64,000 nt of DNA from Manihot esculenta (taxonomy: Eukaryota > Streptophyta > Magnoliopsida > Malpighiales > Euphorbiaceae): assembly GCF_001659605.2 (NCBI RefSeq), contig NC_035171.2:10856614-10920613 (forward strand). The letters run 5' to 3'. Of the stretch, positions 36,151 to 45,488 are shown in pieces. The notes under the pieces were generated by a model. That model saw only the letters and a list, made by a program, of their open reading frames with translations. It was not told where the DNA came from and did no database searches. Position 1 is the stretch's first letter. Each line of letters starts with the position of its first letter. A program made the position numbers and the translations under genes.

Positions 36151-36268
36151 TTTTAAAATTTTAATTTAATTTTTAATTAAATTTTATTTTATTTAAAATT
36201 TTAAATTAAGTAATTTCAATTCGGTATATAAAACGACGTCGTTTTGACAATTTAAGGATGCTCTAATC

Positions 36269-36798
36269 TAGGGATGTAAACGGGTAGGGTACCCGTGAAA
36301 ATTAAACTATCCGAATTCGAACCCGATTTATATTAGTAATATCTGAACCCGTTCTGAATTCGATTAAAAATTAATTTAAACTATCCGAATCCGTTCCAAA
36401 CCCAATTATTCATATAAAAAATAAAACCCGAACCCGTTTAATTTTATATATTTTAATTAATAATTTATATAAAAAATATTTTTCATTAATAATTTTCATA
36501 TAAAAAATATAATATTTCTAAAGAATATTTAAATTTAAATTTTTAAATAAAAATATATAAAAAAAATTTTATAAATATTATTATAAAATATATTTTTTTA
36601 TATTAGATTAATTATTTATATAAACGAATTCGGATAGTGGATACCTGTACATAAAATCCGAATCTGATCCGAACCTGCAACGGATATTATTTTTAAAATC
36701 CGAACCCGTCCCAAACCCGATTATAACTACCCAAATCCGTCCTATTAGGGTTCGGTCGGATCGGATACCCGAAAATACCCGATCCGTTTACATCCATA
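36269..36798. mobile_element. hAT-like MITE, copy 1
   Basis: Ends TAGGGATGTAAACGG and CCGTTTACATCCATA are inverted repeats. Flanked by 8-mers CTCTAATC (36261-36268) and CTCTAACC (36799-36806), 7 of 8 matching. An 8-bp duplication and TAGGG ends suggest hAT. Confidence 0.7.
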
Positions 36799-36805
36799 CT
36801 CTAAC

Positions 36806-37020
36806 CTAATTCCTAATCCTAATCTCTAATCCCTAATATCTAATTAATCCCTAATCCCTAATAAAATTAAATCTAATTCCTAATTCCTAATTTGTAATCT
36901 CTAACCCTAATTCCTAATTCATAATAAAATTAACCCTAATCTCTAATTCCTAATCTCGAATTCCTGATCCCTAATTCATAATCCCTAACCCTAATCCCTA
37001 ATTTTAATCTCTAAAATAGC
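36806..37020. repeat. CTAATYCC-type simple repeat (telomere-like)
   Basis: Irregular repeats of CCTAATC, CTCTAAT and CCCTAATC over about 210 bp. It resembles but does not equal the plant telomere unit CCCTAAA. A shorter version follows the second copy at 37688-37745. Confidence 0.6.
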
Positions 37021-37161
37021 GATCAATCCGCGACCATTTTATTTTTAAAATTTTAATTTAATTTTTAATTTAATTTTATTTTATTTAAAATTTTAAATTA
37101 AGTAATTTCAATTCGGTATATAAAACGACGTCGTTTTGACAATTTAAGGGATGCTCTAACC

Positions 37162-37679
37162 TAGGGATGTAAACGGGTAAGGTACCCGTGAAAATTAAAC
37201 TACCCGAACCCGAACCCGATTTATATTAGTAATATCTGAACCCGTTTCGAATCCGATTAAAAATTAATTTAAACTATCCGAATCCGTCCCAAACCCGATT
37301 ATTATTATCCGAATAAAACCCGAACCCGTTTAATCTTATATATTTTAATTAATAATTTATATAAAAAATATTTTTCATTAATAATTTTCATTTAAAAAAT
37401 ATAATATTTCTAAAGAATATTTAAATTTAAATTTTTAAATAAAAATATATAAAAAAAATTTATAAATATTATTATAAAATATATTTTTTTATATTATATT
37501 AATTATTTATATAAATGGATTCGGGTAGTGGATACCCTGTACATAAAACCCGAATCCGATCCGAACCCGCAACGGGTATTATTTTTAAAATCCAAACCCA
37601 ATTATAACTACCCAAATCCGTCCTATTAGAGTTCGGTCGGATCGGATACCCGAAAATATCCGATCCGTTTACATAGCTA
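37162..37679. mobile_element. hAT-like MITE, copy 2
   Basis: Begins TAGGGATGTAAACGG and ends CCGTTTACATAGCTA. It is flanked by a perfect 8-bp duplication CTCTAACC (37154-37161 and 37680-37687). It is a copy of 36269-36798 through the tandem duplication. Confidence 0.75.
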
Positions 37680-37904
37680 CTCTAACCTAATTCCTAATCC
37701 TAATCTCTAATCCCTAATAATTAATCCCTAATCTTAATTGTACTATTAAAGGCAAAATTAATAAAAATATAATATAAAACATTTTAAATAATATAAACTA
37801 TAAAAATAAAATCTTAATTGAAAGATAAAAAATAAACATAAATAAACAAACCTGCAATCAAAATAACCCATAAAATTCAACCCTAAATCTCTCTCAACTC
37901 TCAA

Positions 37905-38090
37905 AGTCTACTGCTGCCCTCCCCTCCCCCATTCGGCCTCTACGTCACTCGTCTGGTGCGCCTCCCGCCGATCGTGCTCCACGCTGTCAACGTCGTTTCT
38001 GCGTTCGGTTCCTGCTCTTCTCCGCCGCTTCCTCTGCTCCAGTCTTGCTGTCCGGTGCTGCTCCTCGCCGCGTCCTCGGTCACTGCAGGT
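37905..38090 (+). other. GC-rich exon-like block in CACTA-2, possibly a captured 5' exon
   Basis: About 190 bp of C-rich, CpG-containing sequence stands out from the AT-rich surroundings. It ends GGTCACTGCAG|GTTTGTGAG, a plausible splice donor. I see no ATG-initiated frame with a recognisable product, so it may be a 5' untranslated exon of an unidentified gene. Confidence 0.4.
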
Positions 38091-38505
38091 TTGTGAGATC
38101 TATTTATTTCTTAAATTTGTGAAAATATTAAGATTTATGTGAAGTTTTCGTTTGTGAGATTATTGAAAATTATTTGTAATAAAGATTATTGTGAACGGAC
38201 TGAGAGTTGTTTTAGTGAGATTATTGAAAATTTTTGAAATAAACACTACCATTCAGAGTTGTTTTCGTGATATTGAGATGTGTTTTAGAATATTGTTAAT
38301 GTGGATTTTGTGTGAATTTTTTATTTTTTGTTTTTATTGTGATTATGACTTAATCGGGTTCGGTAGTGTCTGATATTAAGGGTTAATAGTAAAGAAATTT
38401 AATTTTTAAAGGAATTTTATGTTTGCTGGTCTATAATTCCTGTTTGCTGGTCTATAATTCCTGTTTTCTTTCTCTTACATCATTACATCATTATTGGGGT
38501 TTCAG

Positions 38506-40447
38506 AACATGGCTTACTATAAGATATCTCATGTTGATGGTCAGATTACTAATCCTGAACAACGAATTGCAAGTGATGTGCCAAGATTTTGTTCAGAGTT
38601 GAGTGAACTGGTACAGGAAGACCTGACAGCAGTTACTGATGGCCTTCTCTATACTTGGCGGCTGTGCTCTTATGCTAGCCCAAAATATATTTTTTGGATA
38701 TTGGTAATTTTTTATCTGAATTCTTGATATTCTTTATGGTATTTTATTCTTTTGAATGGCTTCTGATGACCTTTGAGCTTAATATGATGAAATTGGTCTC
38801 TTAAAAATTTTCCACTTGATAGTTGACACATGATGTTAATGTTCTCAGGCCTATGTGTTGGGAGCAGGGACCATGATTAGAAACTTTTCTCCTGCTTTTG
38901 GGAAACTGATGTCAAAAGAACAACAGTTGGAAGGTGAATATCGGCAGCTTCATTCACGTTTAAGGACCCATGCTGAAAGTATAGCATTCTATGGTGGAGA
39001 ACATAGAGAGGAATCACATATTGAGCAGAAATTTAAGGATCTTGTAAGACACATGAGAATTGTTCTTCATGACCATTGGTGGTTTGGCATGATTCAAGAT
39101 TTTTTGGTGAAGTATCTTGGTGCTACAGTTGCAGTTGTATTGATTATAGAGCCCTTTTTTTGCTGGCAATCTTAGACCTGATGCCTCTACTTTGGGAAGG
39201 GCAACAATGTTAAGCAACTTAAGATATCACACCAGTGTTATTATATCACTATTTCAGTCCTTGGGAACTCTTTCTATAAGTTCAAGGCGACTCAATTGTC
39301 TCAGGTGGTTAACAATATATTCTTGGCATCCTAGCCTCGAAGGAGGCCTTATTTGTTTGTTCACCTTCTCAATATCAGCTGTTTTTTCCCTTTGCCCCCG
39401 GTCCCCTCCCTCCATAAAACTGCTCTTGCTTCCTGATGTGGAACCTTCTTCTATCAGGGATTTTAGGAAGAAATTGAGGAAATTTAATTAGGAAGTAATA
39501 TTTAATTATATATTTTTTTAAAATTTCCTTGTTAATGTTGCTTGGATATACTTAGATAACATTGATTTACTATTTTGTTTATTTTGAGGTTCCTAGTATT
39601 AGTCTACAAGTACCTATGTAGTTATTAACTCTACCCAATTTCTTCTGAAAGAAGTTAGAACTAAAATATGTGGTAGAAGAAGGTTCCACATTGATTTAGG
39701 AAATTTAATTGGAAAGTAATGTTTATTTAATTAGTCAATGGTTTGATATTCCTAGTTAGCAGTGGTTTAGTATTTTCTTGCTTCGGGGTTCCTAATTCCT
39801 AGTATTAGTCTACAAATACCTATGCAATTCAGGTCTTTTGGAGTTATTGTTATAAAAAATTGAGGATTAATAGAGTTTTGTAAGTTTTGTTTCTTTCCCT
39901 TTGAATGTTCTATACTTCTATTTGTTCTACATCACATCCATGTTCCACTTTTCTCCAATGAAAATAATTTATGGAATGAAGTGAGAAAATTTTTTTTGGA
40001 GAGAAAAAGAGAGGAAGAGTGCAAAAGAACAAATAAAAGATTATTATTTTACTGATTAGTAGGGAACTTGATTGATTTGTCCTTGAGCATGCCTTACACA
40101 TGATTATAGTTATCCTCTAAGCCTAATATTTGTCTTATTGCAGTGGTTATGCTGATCGCATTCATGAGTTAATAGTAATATCAAGAGAGCTAAACTCTGA
40201 AGATAAAACATCTCTACAAAGAAGTGGAAGTAGGAACTACTTCAGTGAAGCTGATTATGTGGAGTTTTCTAAGGTCAAGGTACCCGAAAGTCAAAACTTA
40301 AGGAGTTCATTTCTTCATGTTGTTATTATTACACATTTTGTGTTGCTTATAGCAGTAATGCCTTCTAGGTTGTTACCCCAACTGGTAATGTTTTGGTGGA
40401 AGATCTGACTCTTAAAGTTGAATCAGGATCTAATCTGTTAATTACAG
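38506..40447 (+). pseudogene. Captured fragment of a peroxisomal ABC transporter (ABCD1/CTS/PXA1 type)
   Basis: Four coding blocks with splice-like borders: 38506-38703, 38849-39304, 40144-40279 and 40369-40447. They read colinearly as the first-half transmembrane domain of a plant peroxisomal full-size ABCD transporter, which imports fatty acyl substrates into peroxisomes. Landmarks are YYKISHVDGQITNPEQRIAS, TDGLLYTWRLCSYASPKY, SFGKLMSKEQQLEGEYRQLH-like text (here PAFGKLMSKEQQ), SIAFYGGEHREES, YHTSVIISLFQSLGTLSISS, GYADRIHEL and NVLVEDLTLKVESGSNLLITG up to its donor. Introns are retained, so the capture was from genomic DNA. A T7 run at 39155-39161 adds one base after IIEPFF and shifts the frame. 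The next expected exon, with Walker A, is absent, as is all nucleotide-binding machinery. It cannot make a working transporter. Confidence 0.9.
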
Positions 40448-41513
40448 GTATTTGTTCAACTTAAAAATTAAACTATCTCCATTTTTCAATTGCATTCTAT
40501 CAGTTATCTTTTCTTGCCATTTCAGTATGGTTCTTCACAGCTCTTAAAGTTTTTTTTTTCTATTAACACGAATATCTTATGTGAAATTCCCAAATTTTGT
40601 AACCTTTTTTTTTTGTAATATGCATACCTATTAATGGCCATCCCACAGGAGCTTTTTATGGTCAATCCCTTGTTGATGTCAAGTACTGGATTAGGACAAA
40701 CATTTAATATTTGATCAGCTTATCTTTGCGATCCCAATAGAAAAATGCTGGCCAATATTGGATTGGGCTTAACGGGATGGTGAATTTGGATTCATGGATG
40801 TTTTGTTTGTAATTTTCCTCTGATGCACATCATTACATAGTGAGAAGTAATGGGCTTGTTTTCTTTCTCTTAATTTTATACTGTATTTGCTGGTCTATAA
40901 TTCCTGTTTTCTTTCTCTTAACTTTTTTTCTGTATTAAGTATCACTTCCATCTTCCTATGAATATGTTAATTCCTTATCTATTTCTTTGTGTTTTTCTTT
41001 TTCTTTTCTGTCTGTTCATCTTAACACTCTCATTCTTGCTCATGCTAAACAAAGAAAGCTCCCAGTTATGCTGAAAAAAAAAAAGAAAATATTTTTTTTT
41101 GAGTTCGAAACTTATTTCTCATTCAACTGCTGGTAGTTTTTAATAAGAACTGTTATTAGCTGCATTAAGCACATTTGCCTTCAAATTAATTTTTTCCATT
41201 GTAATTTTTAATTGCCATATGCCCATATCATTGACTATGTAATTCTTGATATTTGCAATTGAGAATGGTTGTCATGAGCTGATTTTTCTTTTCTCTTCCG
41301 AGTTATAATTCAATTCTATCCCCCCCTTTTCATGTTTTATTTTTTTCTCACCTTTTCTTGCATCCTCTTTCCATTTTAATAAAACGAAAGCTAAGGTGTT
41401 GGGGATTATAGCCTTGCTTTCCATTTTCTTTTCTTCCAAAGTTATTATGTCTGATTTATAGCCTTGCTTTCGTCTTTTGAAATTCTAAAATGGAGTTTGC
41501 AAAACTTCTGCAG
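40448..41513. other. Intron-like DNA between the two captured gene fragments
   Basis: T-rich sequence beginning at the donor GTATTTG after the transporter fragment and ending at the acceptor TTCTGCAG before the GTPase exon. The join between the two donor loci must lie here. TTTGCTGGTCTATAATTCCTG near 40887 also occurs twice at 38418-38460. Confidence 0.6.
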
Positions 41514-41636
41514 GTACTAAACCTGGAGAATATGGACAAAACCAGGCATTGGAAAATCGTGGGCTGTAGCGCATACACAGGGGAGGGGCTGCTTGAGGGA
41601 TTTGATTGGTTGGTTCAGGACATGATGATATCTTAG
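41514..41636 (+). pseudogene. Captured exon of an ARL2/TITAN5-type small GTPase
   Basis: After a splice-acceptor-like TTCTGCAG at 41506-41513, the frame reads VLNLENMDKTRHWKIVGCSA and continues YTGEGLLEGFDWLVQD. This is the C-terminal part of plant ARL2 (TITAN5), a GTPase of tubulin-folding and cell division. It includes the G5 nucleotide-binding motif CSA. After QD it diverges to MMIS and a TAG, so the family's last residues are missing. G1-G4 are not visible upstream. The 5' exons were not captured or are beyond recognition. Confidence 0.88.
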
Positions 41637-41929
41637 GATCTAGTCAACATTAAGCAATAGAGTTAGGTTTTTTTTGTTGGCCCTCTCAGAGAACTGATTA
41701 AGGTCCATTTGTACTGTTTTATTAACTATCTTATTGTTGTGGAATTTAGTCAAGCTGTGAATTCGACAAAAAAAGAAAAAAGTCAAGTTGTGAAATTTTT
41801 TGGGTCAATAGTATTATTAAAACTTTCAATGGAAAGTTTGGGTCAATATTAGTGACTAATCACCCATAAAAGCAAATTAAATAACAAATATTTTTTTGAT
41901 TTTACTATTAATTTGCAACGAAATAACGA

Positions 41930-42400
41930 CCAAATGTTCTTTTTTGAGGCGATCAAATAATAACGAAATAGCGATCAAATTAGCGATCAAAACAGTGATC
42001 ATTTCGCGATTAAAATTTAGCGATCAAAAAATGGTTGCTGATTGGTCACTATTAAGTAATATTTAATTTGCCATGACACCAAATTAGCGACCAAAAAATG
42101 GTCGCTGATTGGTCGTTATTTTGTAATATTTAATTTGCCCTGACACTAAATTAGCGACCAAAAAATGGTCGCTGATTGGTCGCTATTTTGTAATATTTAA
42201 TTTGCCCTCACACCAAATTAGCGACCAAAAAATGGTCGCTGATTGGTCGCTATTTTAGCGACCAATTTTCAGATTGTCGCCAAAAAATTAGCGACTGGCC
42301 AAATACCGACCATTTCATTTTGGTCGCTAAATGGTCGCTATTTCATAATAGCGACCAAATTCTGCCTTTTAGCGACCAAAATTTTAGTCGCTAAATCACT
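41930..42400. repeat. Right subterminal array of CACTA-2 with a 67-bp tandem repeat
   Basis: Units beginning AAATTAGCGACC at 42081, 42148 and 42215 (period 67 bp), each with paired inverted GCGACCA/TGGTCGC motifs, preceded by a degenerate unit near 42010. Confidence 0.85.
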
Positions 42401-42700
42401 GTTTTTTTGTAGTGTCATGCAAGTTCGGCGGCCGAACATGAGGTTCGGCGGCCGAACCTTTGAAACTTTCGGAAGCCTAACTTGCCCCCCTAAACTATTC
42501 AATGTTCGGCGGCCGAACCTGGAAATGCCTCCTTGGTCTTTTTCGTTCAAAACTCAATTTCCTTTCTTGCATAAAACCATAAAATACATTAAAACATTTT
42601 AGGAAAACATGGTTTTACCCTTCTAGAGGTTTCCGACATCCAAGATTCGACCGGACGGTAGGAATTCCGATACCGGAGTCTAGCCGGGTATTATAGCCTC

Positions 42701-43101
42701 GGATGGATTAGCTTCACCAGAAACCGTTTTGCCTTGCAAAACGTATAGACCTTTTATTAGCTCTCCTTTCATGCTGACTCTACAGTCTTTGACAATCTTC
42801 ATTATGCCTTTTTGAGCCTTGTACCAGCAGTCCTGCAATTTAAGTGCACTAAGAGAAATAAGATTTCTTTTGAGCTCAAGAATATACCTCACTTTAGTTA
42901 ACATCACAATCGTGCCATCATGCATCATGATCCATACTGTTCCGACTCCTTTGACATTGCAGGTTGTGTTAATTCCCATTTTGACTCTGCCTCCATCTTT
43001 TTTTTCAAATGTGGTAAACCATTCTTTTCTCAGGGTCATGTGGAATGTGCAACCTGAATTCAATATCCACTGTTCTTTAATTTCTGACTCAGTGATGTAC
43101 A
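42701..43101 (-). pseudogene. Element E protease / GAG-pre-integrase remnant
   Basis: The minus-strand frame contains EQWILNSGCTFHMTLRKEWF (protease site; family D-S-G is here N-S-G, which would inactivate it), then NLISLSALKLQDC and the start of the GAG-pre-integrase region. It is bounded by the insertions of F (left) and D (right). Confidence 0.85.
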
Positions 43102-43106
43102 ATACT

Positions 43107-45390
43107 TGTAACGACCCGAAAATCGGACCGCTACCGGCGCTAGGATCCAGATCGGCTTAAGGCCGCCGGGACCCGTAGCAAGCCAAACATTCATCCTGTA
43201 TACCTGTTTAATCCCATACATGATCAACAATTACATAAAAATTTAAAACTTTCTCATTTACTCATTCATTCATTCATTCTTTCACCAAACTTAACCTGTG
43301 CATGCACAAATCATAACATAAAACCTCTCACTGGAGTCCTCATCAAATACTCCAATGGGGTAACATAACATACATTAAGCTTGGTTCACAATAATCATCA
43401 TTAAACATTTAAGATCATGTACTAGAAAGGGATTAACAACATACTATGGTCAAGCACAACTCTAAACTTCCATAAGCATCAATACATTACATTTCTATAC
43501 TATACTTTTACATTACATCATATTCATGTCCACATCTAGCTATTACATAAAACATGACTCTACTCCTGCTGACCTCCTGGTCTACTCTGTACCTGCAAAT
43601 CTAGGGGTTAAGGGAGAGGGGTGAGCTATAAAGCCCAGTGAGCAGAATAAATAAACATTCAATTTATATTTCATGCTTTCATGAAATGCAACACAGCACA
43701 AACAAATCACATCAAGGATGGACTTGTCACCAATAGTCCTCAACATAGTCCAATCATGCCAGAGGCGTAGAATGGGCCTCACTGGTCTTTCTCTTAACAT
43801 AACATAACATAGCATAACATTCCATAGTGCCAGGGGCGTAGAATGGGCCTCACTGGTCTTTCTCTTAACATAGTGCCAGGGGCGTAGAATGGGCCTCACT
43901 GGTCTTCCATACCGTATACCATAACATACGAGGACTAAAGGATCATTCAACATCCATCTACATCATCATCAAGTTATGCAATGCAACATATTCGTGAATT
44001 CTAATGCAAACAACCTAGTATATCTCATGGCATACATGATGCATGTATCATGCTCAAAATTTATTTATTTGCTTTGAAACGTAATGAGTTATTCCACTCA
44101 CCTCTGGCTGAAGCTCTAATGACTCTGAAGCAGCTATCTCACTGCTGAGGGCCTCGGTTCCTCAGGTCCAAACCTACACAGGTGGACTCAAATGAGGGAC
44201 CAAACATCCATGAACATAACTCTAAAATACTCCCCAAAAATCCCCCAAAACACCTTAAAACAATCACATAAATCATGCAAAGGAGGGCTGAACATGGCAC
44301 TTTCGGCAGCAAGTTCGGCGGCCGAAAGTCCCTCCAGAGCCGAAAGTCATGCACCTTCGGCGGCACTTTCGGCGGCCGAAGGTTCCCTCCAGAGACGAAA
44401 CTCATGCATGTTCGGCGGCACCTTCGGCGGCCGAAACTCCCTTCCAGAGCCGAAAGTCCACTTTCGGGGGCAGGGTTCGGCAGCCAAAAGTTGGCCTCCA
44501 CAGGCAAGTTCGGCAGCCGAAAGTCCCTTCGGCTGCCGAACCTGAGTTCTCCCAAAGGGGCAGAAACTCAGCTCCAACATGCACAAAAGCCTTCCAACTC
44601 ATTCACATATGCATTTACCTAGTCTACAACATGCAAACTCAAGCAACAAGCACTTAGGGGTTTCAAACTAACTTAAACCCCAACCAAAACACATCAAACA
44701 ACCCACATTGCTAAAAAACTCAACATAAACCCATAAAACCAACAATAACCTAAACATGCATTTCTACCCCACAAAACTCATAAAACTTGTTTAAAACATA
44801 CTAGAATGGCAGGATCGAAGCTTACCTCTTGAAGATCTAGAGGAGAAACGACCCTAACTTGGAGATGGAGGAGATCTCAACTCTTTGGTCTCTAATCTCC
44901 AAAAACTTGCTCTTTTTCTCAAATATCTTCAAATCAAGATAAAACTCATTAAAACTCTAAAGATCGAAGGAAAAACATCAAAAACGAACCATGGGAGAGC
45001 AGGGACTCACCGTGGCCGAAAATGGGGAGAAAACTCGCCCGTTTCAGCCATGGAGCCCTTTTATAGGGGCTGCCAAACCACCTTTCGGCAGCCTAAAGTG
45101 CCTCCAAAACTCATGCAAGTTCGGCGGCCGAACATGAGGTTCGGCGGCCGAACCTTTGAAACTTTCGGAAGCCTAACTTGCCCCCCTAAACTATCCAATG
45201 TTTGGCGGCCGAACATGGAAATGCCTCCATGGTCTTTTTCATTCAAAACTCAATTTCCTTTCTTGCTTAAAACCATAAAATACATTAAAACATTTTATGA
45301 AAACATGGTTTTACCCTTCTAGAGATTTCCAACATCCGAGATTCCACCGGACAGTAGGAATTCCGATACCGGAGTCTAGCTGGTATTACA
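43107..45390 (-). repeat. Element D LTR, left copy (3' LTR)
   Basis: TGTAACGACCCGAAAATCGG to GGTATTACA. It has three copies of the GCCAGGGGCGTAGAATGGGCC block (43755-43910), a palindrome cluster at 44300-44540, a minus-strand TATAAAAGGG near 45058 and a second cluster at 45118-45210. Confidence 0.9.
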
Positions 45391-45406
45391 TTCTCCCCCC
45401 CTTAAG
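45391..45406 (-). promoter_or_regulatory. Polypurine tract of element D
   Basis: Same C-run / CTTAAG configuration as in element B, immediately inside the LTR. Confidence 0.75.
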
Positions 45407-45488
45407 AACATTCGTCCCCGAATGTTCACAAAACAAACATAGCATGGCATAAAACATAAACATTCACATAAAACACATAACACTTACT

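Larger units (their letters stand above)
36147..37745. repeat. Tandem duplication of an 0.7-0.9 kb segment in CACTA-2
   Basis: The sequence from about 36147 (AATTTAATTTTTAATTAAATTTTA, then ACGACGTCGTTTTGAC) recurs from about 37046 with the same order, including the embedded MITE. The left copy has a longer CTAAT-rich tail. Confidence 0.8.
35803..42414. mobile_element. CACTA-2: gene-capturing CACTA transposon
   Basis: 6612 bp with perfect 13-bp inverted ends CACTACAAAAAAA and a 3-bp target duplication TCA (35800-35802 and 42415-42417). The unoccupied sequence is visible in the homologous LTR at about 45110-45120 (AAAACTCATGCAAGTTCGG), confirming both borders. Subterminal zones are packed with TTAGCGACCA / TGGTCGCTAA motifs. 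No transposase frame is visible. Cargo: exons of an ABCD1-type transporter, an ARL2-type GTPase exon, a GC-rich exon-like block, and a duplicated segment with a MITE. Only the ends resemble a CACTA element, so mobility would need transposase from elsewhere. Confidence 0.92.
33881..42695 (-). mobile_element. Element F: Tekay-family solo LTR carrying CACTA-2
   Basis: It begins TGTAACGACCCGAAAATCGG and ends GGGTATTATA (CA changed to TA). The GCCTC duplication lies at 33876-33880 and 42696-42700. Without CACTA-2 and its TCA duplication it is 2200 bp, exactly one LTR of the family, and no internal region is present. It is therefore a solo LTR left by recombination between two LTRs. It has the TATA box near 35750 and palindrome clusters near 35070-35230 and 42420-42520. 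Confidence 0.9.

Noticed and set aside
37130..38370. Functional host gene between the MITEs and the transporter fragment (for example the frame at 38191-38373)
   Set aside because: AT-rich intron-like sequence without codon bias; it lies within the transposon.
38506..41636. Intact ABC transporter or GTPase gene
   Set aside because: Only internal exons are present, with a frameshift and missing catalytic exons; both lie inside a transposon.
42010..42281. CRISPR-like array
   Set aside because: The regularly spaced units are a 67-bp tandem repeat of CACTA subterminal motifs in plant DNA, with no unique spacers.
33881..42695. Full Tekay element at F
   Set aside because: After removing CACTA-2 only one 2200-bp LTR remains, with no primer site or gag-pol.
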